From a virus: a DNA stretch of 35,019 bases. The position numbers were made by a program, and so were the translations under genes. Below, piece by piece: positions 24,362 to 30,830 of the stretch. Where the stretch lies: IMG/VR virus record IMGVR_UViG_3300027896_004685, positions 1 to 35,019 of that record, one strand, 5' to 3'. How positions within the stretch are numbered: the first letter of the stretch is position 1; every line of letters starts with the position of its first letter. The notes beneath the pieces are model-generated. The model saw nothing but the letters and a program-made list of their open reading frames with translations, did no database searches and was not told the DNA's origin.

Positions 24362-25028
24362 GGCTTCAGCTCCTCAAAGACGGCCTTGAACGACTTCCAG
24401 TCACCGACCGGGATCGCCCGGTCCCGCTCGGCCTTGGCGTAGGGGTCGAAGTCGGCGGCGGTGAACGGCCCGCGTTTCTTCGGGTCGCGGTTCACGTTGG
24501 CGATGAGCGCGAGGATCGACGAGGTGTGCGCCCACATCGCCCGGCCCCTGGCCTCGGCCATCATCACGAGGTCGCGGAGGGTGAGGTTGCCGGGGTCGAT
24601 TCCGACGATGCCGGCGAGCTTCCAGACGAGGCCCCAGGCATCGACTGGATCGCCGCCGTGGCCTCCGCTATCGCCTTCTCCTGCTCCCCGATCTTGCGGA
24701 TCATCCGCCCCAGCGCCCGGGCGCGCTGGGCACTCGGGAAAAAATCCAGGAGTTCCTTCATAAGCGCGGCGCTCCCGTCGTCGAGGGCCGCGCCGACCAT
24801 TGCCGCGCCGAAGTCCTGGGCATTCACGCCCTTTGCGTCGGCGTCGGGCTTGAGGACGGCATAGAGCACGTCCGCCAGGAGGCACGGATCGTCTACGAGA
24901 CGCGACAGGAGTTCCCCGTTGGCTACGTCCAGAAGGTCCACATTCAGGAGGTCGCGGACACGCTTGACGGCGTGGACATTGACCACGACGTTCCACGTGC
25001 GGTTGGCGGCGTCGGTGAACGGCTTCAT
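24358..25028 (-). CDS. Tail assembly chaperone, -1 frameshift product (G-T-like)
   Basis: The long form of the tail chaperone. Translation starts at 25028, runs 97 codons to the slippery site at 24744-24738, slips back one base, and continues in the second frame to the TGA at 24358-24360, giving about 223 aa. The shifted frame has coding character near its end (KLAGIVGIDPGNLTLRDLVM, then FTAADFDPYAKAERDRA). Lambda gpG/gpGT and many siphoviruses use the same scheme to make two products in a fixed ratio, with the T part recruiting the tail tube. The shifted frame has no good start of its own. Coordinates span both frames, so the interval is not a simple ORF. Confidence 0.8.
24564..25028 (-). 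CDS. Tail assembly chaperone, short form (G-like)
   Basis: A 154-aa protein read without frameshift, starting MKPFTDAANRTWNVVVNVHA. The first 97 residues are shared with the long form and are helical (HAVKRVRDLLNVDLLD, LLADVLYAVLKPDADA). The final 25 residues (SSGSSPASSESTPATSPSAT) are Ser/Thr/Pro-rich and disordered, as if not selected for structure, which fits a frame used only as the unshifted end. It lies 12 bases after the tail tube gene, the usual position. Confidence 0.8.
   Translation of the reverse strand: MKPFTDAANRTWNVVVNVHAVKRVRDLLNVDLLDVANGELLSRLVDDPCLLADVLYAVLKPDADAKGVNAQDFGAAMVGAALDDGSAALMKELLDFFPSAQRARALGRMIRKIGEQEKAIAEATAAIQSMPGASSGSSPASSESTPATSPSATS
24738..24744 (-). promoter_or_regulatory. 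-1 programmed frameshift heptamer T TTT TTC
   Basis: On the minus strand the bases at 24744-24738 are T TTT TTC, in phase with the short chaperone frame: the preceding codon is GAT (24746-24744), then TTT and TTC. This is a canonical X XXY YYZ slippery site. A shift of -1 leads exactly into the open frame that ends at 24358. GC-rich sequence follows and could form a stimulatory structure. Confidence 0.88.
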
Positions 25029-25040
25029 GGGTATCTCCCC

Positions 25041-25502
25041 TTACGCTCCCGCAACCTTCTTCCAGAGCGGCTTGTTGGCGGAGTAGGTCGGCTTCATGGC
25101 CACGCTCACCATCATGGCGCCCTCGTTGCCTTCCTTCCGGTCGAACTTCGTGACCTGGCAGTCGGCCCACGGGCCTTCGGACCCCACGGTTGCGATGGGG
25201 CCGTCCATGACGGCCATCCCCAGGACGCTGTTGTTGATGAAGGCGTCCTTCACGGCCTCGCAACCCGTGTCGCTGGGGTTCCAGACCATCTCGAACTCGA
25301 TGGTCAGGTCCTTGAGGCTCGTGACCGTGGCCTTCCACCCGCCGTTGGCGCGGGTCGTGGCGTCGGACTCGGTCTTCGTGATCGAGCAGTTCACGTCCTT
25401 GGCGTCCGTGAGTTCGACCCACGTCGGCGTGCTGCCGATGCCGTCGGCGCAGTAGTACACCTTGCCTTCGATCCCCAGCTTGAACGTGATCGTCGCGGCC
25501 AT
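25041..25502 (-). CDS. Major tail tube protein
   Basis: A 153-aa beta-rich protein in the tail tube position, just ahead of the chaperone gene. Features match the family: N-terminal TITFKLGIEGKVYY, a strand pair (LKDLTIEFEMVWNPSDTG), and a C-terminal GAMMVSVAMKPTYS. Tail tube subunits form hexameric rings stacked around the tape measure. The ATG at 25502 has AAGGA upstream. There are several Cys residues, but no other unusual mark. Confidence 0.75.
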   Translation of the reverse strand: MAATITFKLGIEGKVYYCADGIGSTPTWVELTDAKDVNCSITKTESDATTRANGGWKATVTSLKDLTIEFEMVWNPSDTGCEAVKDAFINNSVLGMAVMDGPIATVGSEGPWADCQVTKFDRKEGNEGAMMVSVAMKPTYSANKPLWKKVAGA

Positions 25503-25546
25503 GACAGTGAGTCCTTTCGTTTGCGGGCGGCGGGGGTGCTACGGCG

Positions 25547-25801
25547 TCACGACGCCGGGATGCCCGGCTCGTTTCCGCCCGTCGCCGTGTCTGCGAAATC
25601 CTTCAACTTGCCGTAGAGCGTCGCCATGTCCGTGGCGTCCGTCGTGCCGAGCGCGGCCACGATGGCGGCCTTGCGGCCGGTGACGAGCGCCCGCATGGCC
25701 GCCAGGTTGCCCTTGACGCCGTTGGCCGTCATCAGCATCAGGTTCCGAAGCTGTGCGCACGCGGCGGCAATGTCGGTGTTCGGGTCGGCTGCAAGGGCCA
25801 T
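25547..25801 (-). CDS. Small helical phage protein
   Basis: An 84-aa protein, Ala- and Leu-rich, predicted to be helical: ACAQLRNLMLMTANGVKGNL, then RKAAIVAALGTTDATDMATL. GGGAGG eight bases before the ATG gives strong support. It lies between the first glycosyltransferase-like gene and the tail tube gene. No family recognised; possibly a virion accessory or assembly factor. Confidence 0.65.
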   Translation of the reverse strand: MALAADPNTDIAAACAQLRNLMLMTANGVKGNLAAMRALVTGRKAAIVAALGTTDATDMATLYGKLKDFADTATGGNEPGIPAS

Positions 25802-25816
25802 CGCTTATCCTCCCGG

Positions 25817-26338
25817 TCAGTATTTGCTGTGGCCGCACCACCCGGCGCGGGCCACGGTGAACCCCTGGGCCTTCGCCAGGTCGATGAAGTGCCGGCACTC
25901 GCACTTTTCCACGAGGCAACCGTCGGCGCTGTGGTCAAAGAGGAACCACGGCAGCGGCAACGTGTCGGCCACCTTGCGGCTGAACCGCACCAGGCCCAGG
26001 TGGAGGTCATCCGGCCGGACCCACGCCGCCATGTCCGGCACCGGGTACATGCACCCCACGATGTCGGCCTCGGGGCCGAAGAACGCCATCGTCCGGGCCT
26101 CGGGCCGCATGTCGCGGTCCACGAAGATGAAGTGCTTGATGTTCGGCGGCGCCTTCTTACAGACCTCGCGGACGGCGAGGTTCCTCGCCGCCTCGACGCC
26201 GTAGACGCACTGCTGGAAGCACTGCTCCCTGGGGAACAGGCGCAGCCAGTCGGCCAGTTCCCACGGCAGGGAATGGTCGGGCCACGTGAGGGCCACCACC
26301 ACGCACTCCTCGAACTTGACCGCCAGCTCGATGTCCAC
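25817..26338 (-). CDS. GT-A glycosyltransferase-like protein
   Basis: A 173-aa protein with the nucleotide-sugar fold marks ARNLAVREVCKKA (51-63) and IFVDRDMRPE (71-80), where Asp74 and Asp76 form a DxD-type metal site. It is a paralogue of the protein at 18903-19481, sharing the order helix, DxD strand, then LPWF/PPWF. The acceptor is unknown. It uses GTG at 26338 with a weak ribosome site, six bases after the tail-collar gene, so it depends on coupling. The C-terminal part is Cys-rich (CLVEKCECRHF, GWCGHSKY) and could bind metal. Sugar transfer to virion proteins, or to host glycans, are both open. Confidence 0.65.
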   Translation of the reverse strand: MDIELAVKFEECVVVALTWPDHSLPWELADWLRLFPREQCFQQCVYGVEAARNLAVREVCKKAPPNIKHFIFVDRDMRPEARTMAFFGPEADIVGCMYPVPDMAAWVRPDDLHLGLVRFSRKVADTLPLPWFLFDHSADGCLVEKCECRHFIDLAKAQGFTVARAGWCGHSKY

Positions 26339-26344
26339 GGGGCG

Positions 26345-26932
26345 CTAACTCGCTTTCTTGACCTTGATGAGCTTGTAGACCACGGCGTAGGGCTGAAGGG
26401 GCGAGACGCCGTAGCCCGAGCCGCAAGTCCCGCTCCCCCCCGTGCTCCACGAGGCGCTCCCGCAGTTGAACGCGCAGTTGCCGTTCGTCGTGCAGGCGTA
26501 GTAGGTCATGCCGAAGCCGACGGCGCAGTACCCGTAGCTGTGCTGGTGCGAGGGCATCTGGTTGGCGTTGAGCACGCACGCCTCGCAACCGCCCAGGCAC
26601 ACGTTGTTCACACCGTCCATGCGGGGAAGGGCAACGTTGTTGACCGTGCCGGGGCCGGTGCAGGGGTCGCGGCCCACGGTCACGCGGCGCTTGAAGTTCG
26701 GAAGGAAGAAGTTCCCGCCCGAGTCAATTCCCCAGCGGTTTACCCCTCCGCCGCCGAACACGGTGTAGAGGTCCGCATACACCGACTGGTTGATCGCCGT
26801 GCCGTCGCACTCCATCCACTCGCCGGCGTCGGGCTTGTGCGTGGCGTCGAACGTCCCGGCCCAGTCGAGGATCGTCCCGACCGGAAGCTCCGTCATGCCG
26901 CTCGACCCACCGCCGCCCGCGTAGGGAGACAT
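26345..26932 (-). CDS. Tail-collar domain protein, Cys-rich, with HxH motif
   Basis: A 195-aa protein with a phage tail-collar domain: ELPVGTILDWAG (15-26), GEWMECDGTAINQSVYADLY (37-56) and NFFLPNFKRRVTVGRD (74-89). The second half has about ten Cys and an HQH motif at 129-131 (PSHQHSYGYC). HxH motifs in T4-like short tail fibres and phage spikes hold a metal ion at the tip. The start ATG at 26932 overlaps the previous stop as ATGA. Its location between neck and tail tube genes, not with the fibre, is atypical. Confidence 0.75.
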   Translation of the reverse strand: MSPYAGGGGSSGMTELPVGTILDWAGTFDATHKPDAGEWMECDGTAINQSVYADLYTVFGGGGVNRWGIDSGGNFFLPNFKRRVTVGRDPCTGPGTVNNVALPRMDGVNNVCLGGCEACVLNANQMPSHQHSYGYCAVGFGMTYYACTTNGNCAFNCGSASWSTGGSGTCGSGYGVSPLQPYAVVYKLIKVKKAS

Positions 26933-27204
26933 CACACGCCCCCTTCCCGGTCGGTGGACCCGACGAGCGTCACAAGGTCGTTGGCCGTGCCCTTCACCTG
27001 GATCAGCGAGAGGTCGATGCCGTGGAAGACATGCCATTCGCCAGCGACCCAGGGAATGTCGGTGAACCCCGGCCCCTTGAAGTTCACCACCCCCTTGTTC
27101 GACGGCGGGCAGGAGATTGTCACGGCGCCGAGTACGAGCTTCGTCGCCACGAGGGCCACGTAGTCGGCCGTCACCGTGATCTTCGCCATGTACGGAGTAT
27201 TCAT
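26932..27204 (-). CDS. Small phage structural protein
   Basis: A 90-aa beta-rich protein: KITVTADYVALVATKLVLGA, FTDIPWVAGEWHVFHG, ending VTLVGSTDREGGV. The ATG at 27204 has GAGG/AAGG upstream, and its stop overlaps the tail-collar start. It occupies the slot of a head decoration or baseplate-type small protein. No named family is recognised. Confidence 0.65.
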   Translation of the reverse strand: MNTPYMAKITVTADYVALVATKLVLGAVTISCPPSNKGVVNFKGPGFTDIPWVAGEWHVFHGIDLSLIQVKGTANDLVTLVGSTDREGGV

Positions 27205-27209
27205 GGGCC

Positions 27210-27650
27210 TTACCTCACCACGCGGAACGTCAGCGTCAGAATGCTCGTGAACTGCCTGAGCGTGTTCATGTGCTCCTCCAGGAACCCGTGCTCGCACCCC
27301 GGCGCAAACGCGGCCGAGACGCACGCCGCGCCCGTGTAGGTCGCGGGCCGCCGGCCCCGGAAGAACTCCCCGATCGACTCGACGAGGCCGGCCAGAGGGT
27401 CGATGGTCGCGTTCGCCGCCGGATCGACCGCCTGCTGGACCGCCACGTCCACGAGGTAGTCCACCTGGTCCTGGGTCCGCGTCAGGAACTTCCGGGTGAA
27501 CCCCCGCGGCGCGACCGTCACGTGAAGCGTCTTCATGTCCTCGCGGTCGTAGCGCGGCCACCAGGTCCGCACCGCCGTGAACGGCAGGGCGAACGTGTGG
27601 CCGTTCACCTCGGCCAGGACGGCATCCGCGATGGCGGCCAACTCGCTCAA
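27210..27650 (-). CDS. Neck/tail terminator-type phage protein
   Basis: A 146-aa protein encoded after the head closure gene, with TTG at 27650 overlapping the previous TGA as TTGA. Its sequence (LSELAAIADAVLAEVNGHTF, then MKTLHVTVAPRG and FLTRTQDQVDYLVDVAVQQ) has the alpha/beta order of tail terminator or neck proteins that give a strand-helix-strand fold. It may be analogous to lambda gpU or HK97 gp10. A far longer open frame exists upstream but overlaps the previous gene and has no start of its own. Confidence 0.55.
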   Translation of the reverse strand: MSELAAIADAVLAEVNGHTFALPFTAVRTWWPRYDREDMKTLHVTVAPRGFTRKFLTRTQDQVDYLVDVAVQQAVDPAANATIDPLAGLVESIGEFFRGRRPATYTGAACVSAAFAPGCEHGFLEEHMNTLRQFTSILTLTFRVVR

Positions 27651-28036
27651 GGCACGTCCTCCACCGTATCCACGAGGGCCGTATGGACCCGCAACGTCAG
27701 GCCGCCGGGGTCCGACGGGCGGAAGTGCTTCTCCTGGCCCGTCGCCACCGCCTCGTACACGTACTCCTTGCCGTCGCGGCTCTCCCGGATGCGGTCGCCG
27801 GCCAGCGGCAACGTCCGCACGCCGCCGAACACGAGGTCCACGGCCCGAACGAGGTAGTCCCGCCGCTCGACCTGCTCGACGGCGCCTTCGGCCGTCATCA
27901 CCTGAAAGACCGTGCGGCCGATGGTTGCGCTCAGCGTGATGCTCGCCTCGCCCCGCTGGTACACGACCGGCTGGGAGGCGTGCGCGTGCCGCATGCCTTC
28001 CAGCCAGGTCGAGGCTTGGGCGAGAAGATCGGCCAT
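27647..28036 (-). CDS. Head closure / head-tail joining protein
   Basis: A 129-aa protein beginning MADLLAQASTWLEGMRHAHA, with beta strands YQRGEASITLSATIG and DYLVRAVDLVFGG, ending in an LRVHTALVDTVEDVP tail. This is the order of small head-tail joining proteins (gpFII-like) that plug the portal. It lies 5 bases after the DUF2190 gene and is coupled to the next gene by TTGA. Confidence 0.65.
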   Translation of the reverse strand: MADLLAQASTWLEGMRHAHASQPVVYQRGEASITLSATIGRTVFQVMTAEGAVEQVERRDYLVRAVDLVFGGVRTLPLAGDRIRESRDGKEYVYEAVATGQEKHFRPSDPGGLTLRVHTALVDTVEDVP

Positions 28037-28041
28037 GACGC

Positions 28042-28716
28042 TTACACCGTGGACAGGGTGGCGCCGTCGTTCGACACGACCGACCACCGCTTGTTCGTGC
28101 CGTTGACCTTGCCGACGAGCAGAACCGCGTCGCCCGCGTCATTGAGCGTGATCGTGTTGTTGCCGGTCTGGTTGACCGTGGTCGCGCAGGTGATGACGCA
28201 ATCGCCGCCATCGGTCTTCATGCCGACGAGGAGTTGCTGGCCGACGAAGCTCGGCGCGGCAAGCGTCCGGGTCTCGGCCGCCGCGGTCACGATGTCCACG
28301 TGGCCGGAAGCGGTCACGGGGATGGCGCCGCTCGCTCCGGGGTCGGCGATGTTCGCGTTCAGCGGGTTCGTCGCGACGGTGATGCCGTCCAGGCGGACCC
28401 GGACGGTCGTGTCGGCGTCAACCGCCGCCAGGACCGTGCGGCCAAGCTGCTTGTTGCCGGTCGAGGTCGCGGTCGCCTGCTTCGCCGTGGCGTCCCAGTA
28501 GACGACCGTGCCGGCGGCGATGGCAGACCCTCCGCTCGTCGCCTTCGGGAAGTCGTAGATGCCCTCGACCGCCAGCGAACCGAGCCGGTTGGCCGCGATG
28601 TCGAGCTTCGCCACGCCCACGAGGTCGCCCTGGACCACCACGTCGCCCGCGGCCACGTCGGCGCCGGGGATGTAGTCCACCGATTCGTCGTCCTGAATGT
28701 ATCGCACCAGAGCCAT
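28042..28716 (-). CDS. DUF2190-family head decoration protein
   Basis: A 224-aa protein whose first 105 residues match DUF2190 (YIQDDESVDYIPGADVAAGD, then GVAKLDIAANRLGSLAVEGI and VVYWDATAKQAT), found right after the capsid gene in many phages and thought to bind the capsid surface. The C-terminal 110 residues add a beta-rich Ig-like or spike domain (VTTVNQTGNNTITLNDAGDA in part). AAGGAG lies eight bases before the ATG. Confidence 0.8.
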   Translation of the reverse strand: MALVRYIQDDESVDYIPGADVAAGDVVVQGDLVGVAKLDIAANRLGSLAVEGIYDFPKATSGGSAIAAGTVVYWDATAKQATATSTGNKQLGRTVLAAVDADTTVRVRLDGITVATNPLNANIADPGASGAIPVTASGHVDIVTAAAETRTLAAPSFVGQQLLVGMKTDGGDCVITCATTVNQTGNNTITLNDAGDAVLLVGKVNGTNKRWSVVSNDGATLSTV

Positions 28717-28781
28717 GTCTGTTTCTCCTTGGTTCCGCCGTTGCCCTTGCTCAGTTACTCAGTTCCTCAGTCACTTGCCGT

Positions 28782-30254
28782 TTACGCCGCGCCCTTGATG
28801 AACAGGGCGCCGCGCGGGTCCTGCATCCCGACGCCGAAATCCATGAAGCCGCGGAACTGGACGCCCAGCGTCGAGAAGTCGGCCTCGGCCCGCTCGACGG
28901 TCGGCTGTTCCATCCCGTTCACGAAGCCGACCTCGATGGCCGGCAGGATGTTCGGGTCGGCGAACAGGTACCAGCCCGTCGCCGAGTAGCCGGTGAAGCT
29001 CGCGTTCGAGAGGTACGCGGTGGACGCCACCGTGAACTTCCCGGCCATCTGGTTGTCCTGCGGCACGAGCGTAGACTTCGAGCCGGTCGTCGCGATGGAC
29101 GCGATGAGCTGGCGGCTGGTCGTCAGGCGGTCCGCGTCCACCCGAAGCTGGGCGGGGACGCAGAGGATTCGCGGCTCGATCCCCAGGGGCCGGCCGTTCG
29201 GCTTCGTCTGCGTGAGGAAGGCCGTGTACGCCGCCACGAGGGCGTCGTGCGACAGAACCGTGTCGGCGCCGGTGAGGTAATTCTTGTTGCCGGCCGAGAA
29301 GAAGCTCGACGGGTTCGAGAGGATCAGCGTCCAGACGGCCTCGGCCAAAGCCTCGGCGCCGCCGATGCCGATCCGCCGCGGGATGTCCGTGAACGCCGAC
29401 ATATCGTCGTTCATAATCATCTGGCGGGTCAGGCTGAAGAGGATGCCCGCCGTGTCGGCCTGGATCGTGAACTTCTGTTCGCCCAGGGCGCCGTGGTGGA
29501 GCTTGCCGTCCGAGCCGACCTTCTGGAACTTCATGTCATCCGTCATGCGGTAACGGTTGTGGACCTTGAAGTCCTTGAGGCTGCCGACGCGGACGATCTG
29601 CCGCCAGGCGCTCTCGACGTAGAGGAACCCGTCGAGCAGCAGCTTGTTGGCGACGGGTGCGAGGATGCCCGGCAGGGAGAGCGTCGAGAAGGCGGCCTCG
29701 ATGAACTCCGTGCCCTTGCCGGCCATGATGGGCAGTTCGCGGCCTTCGGCGCGGGCCACGAGACGGAAGAAGTCCTGGATGCCGATGCCGCGGAACTTGG
29801 CGGCGGCGTCGAGGGCCTTCTCGCCGAAGTCCTTGAGCATGCGGCCTTCGTCCATCCGGGCGTTCATGCAGGCGGTGGCCATGAGCATCTGCCGCGACAG
29901 GTCCACGCCACCCGAGATGATGGCCGGCGCCTTCGGGCGTTCGGCCCGGAGCACCTCCAGCTCGGTGCGGGTGGGGTCCCAGCCTTCCTCGATGGCCTTG
30001 GCCTCGATGTCGGCGTGCTTGCTGGCGCAGATCCGGCGAACCCCGCCGATGCGCTTCGTCTCGGCGACCTGGGCCTCGCGGACCTCCTTGACCACATCGG
30101 CGGCCGTCGGCGCGGTTGCGGTGACGACCGCGGGGGTCTCGGGCGGCTTCTGGCTGGCGTCGAACGCCGCCTTGAGGGAGGTGCTTTGCTGCTCGGTGAG
30201 GTCGTCGGCCTTGAAGCCTTGCGCCTCAACCCATTCCTTGAACTTGGGGTCCAT
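28782..30254 (-). CDS. Nested scaffold-capsid product from an internal start
   Basis: Within the protease-capsid gene, the ATG at 30254 (MDPKFKEWVEAQGFKADD) has a full AAGGAG eight bases before it (minus strand, about 30263-30268). That is an ideal ribosome site, not expected by chance exactly at the domain joint. It would yield a 490-aa scaffold-capsid protein in excess over the fusion, as lambda does with Nu3 inside C. Its existence is a prediction. Confidence 0.6.
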   Translation of the reverse strand: MDPKFKEWVEAQGFKADDLTEQQSTSLKAAFDASQKPPETPAVVTATAPTAADVVKEVREAQVAETKRIGGVRRICASKHADIEAKAIEEGWDPTRTELEVLRAERPKAPAIISGGVDLSRQMLMATACMNARMDEGRMLKDFGEKALDAAAKFRGIGIQDFFRLVARAEGRELPIMAGKGTEFIEAAFSTLSLPGILAPVANKLLLDGFLYVESAWRQIVRVGSLKDFKVHNRYRMTDDMKFQKVGSDGKLHHGALGEQKFTIQADTAGILFSLTRQMIMNDDMSAFTDIPRRIGIGGAEALAEAVWTLILSNPSSFFSAGNKNYLTGADTVLSHDALVAAYTAFLTQTKPNGRPLGIEPRILCVPAQLRVDADRLTTSRQLIASIATTGSKSTLVPQDNQMAGKFTVASTAYLSNASFTGYSATGWYLFADPNILPAIEVGFVNGMEQPTVERAEADFSTLGVQFRGFMDFGVGMQDPRGALFIKGAA

Positions 30255-30830
30255 CGTATGCGCTCCTTGACTGGCGGCCTTGGCCGCGACCTGGACTTCC
30301 GTGCTCTCGTCGGCGCCAATGGCGACGAAACTGGTTTCTCGAAGGGTGCCCTTGCGAACAATGAGACAGGGGCCGGTGACGGTCTGGCCGTTGACCTGGG
30401 CCTTGGCATCCTCGGCGACGGATTCGAGCTTGGTGATGCCCACGCCCACCGAAGCCTGGAGGGTCATGCCGTCCTTGGCCTGATCGGCAACCATGCGGCC
30501 GGCGTCGGTCGAACGGGTCAGAACGCCGTCGATGCAGAGGCGGTGGTTGTCTACGCGGGGGGTGCCCTGCCCGGCCCGTGAAGCCATCCGGTTGTCGTGG
30601 TCGACCAGCATCGGCATCTTGGCCCGCAGGTTCAGGCCGGCGAGGTCGATGGCGACGGGACGGAACCACCCGGCGAGCTGCATGAGGCCGCCGGTGTAGG
30701 CGACCATGCTGAAGCGCGGCGGCGCATCGGCCGGGGCGCCGGGGGCGGCGGCCTGAATGTCAACCGGAGCGGCCAGGGTCAGCGTCTCGGGATGCTCGGC
30801 GGCGGCCTGGATCGTGCGGGTGCGGGGCAT
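28782..30830 (-). CDS. Prohead protease-major capsid fusion protein
   Basis: A 682-aa fusion. Residues 1-190 are a prohead protease of the herpesvirus-assemblin-like clan, with MPMLVDHDNRMAS (His78) and LQASVGV (Ser127), and the later strand TLRETSFVAIGAD. Residues 193-300 are a helical scaffold-like stretch rich in Ala, Lys and Glu, and about 330-682 an HK97-fold major capsid protein (FTIQADTAGILFSLTRQMIM and LGVQFRGFMDFGVGMQDP near the end). The protease would cut the scaffold and free the capsid protein during maturation. The start overlaps the portal stop as ATGA. Protease-capsid fusions of this kind are known. An internal start at 30254 is described separately. Confidence 0.88.
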   Translation of the reverse strand: MPRTRTIQAAAEHPETLTLAAPVDIQAAAPGAPADAPPRFSMVAYTGGLMQLAGWFRPVAIDLAGLNLRAKMPMLVDHDNRMASRAGQGTPRVDNHRLCIDGVLTRSTDAGRMVADQAKDGMTLQASVGVGITKLESVAEDAKAQVNGQTVTGPCLIVRKGTLRETSFVAIGADESTEVQVAAKAASQGAHTMDPKFKEWVEAQGFKADDLTEQQSTSLKAAFDASQKPPETPAVVTATAPTAADVVKEVREAQVAETKRIGGVRRICASKHADIEAKAIEEGWDPTRTELEVLRAERPKAPAIISGGVDLSRQMLMATACMNARMDEGRMLKDFGEKALDAAAKFRGIGIQDFFRLVARAEGRELPIMAGKGTEFIEAAFSTLSLPGILAPVANKLLLDGFLYVESAWRQIVRVGSLKDFKVHNRYRMTDDMKFQKVGSDGKLHHGALGEQKFTIQADTAGILFSLTRQMIMNDDMSAFTDIPRRIGIGGAEALAEAVWTLILSNPSSFFSAGNKNYLTGADTVLSHDALVAAYTAFLTQTKPNGRPLGIEPRILCVPAQLRVDADRLTTSRQLIASIATTGSKSTLVPQDNQMAGKFTVASTAYLSNASFTGYSATGWYLFADPNILPAIEVGFVNGMEQPTVERAEADFSTLGVQFRGFMDFGVGMQDPRGALFIKGAA

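Noticed and set aside
27651-28211. Long upstream extension of the neck protein frame
   Set aside because: It is an Arg/Pro-rich shadow of the head closure and DUF2190 genes. The TTGA overlap at 27650 marks the real start.
29247-30581. Long plus-strand frames opposite the capsid, portal and tape measure genes
   Set aside because: These are antisense shadows caused by the high G/C third-position bias of the minus-strand phage genes.
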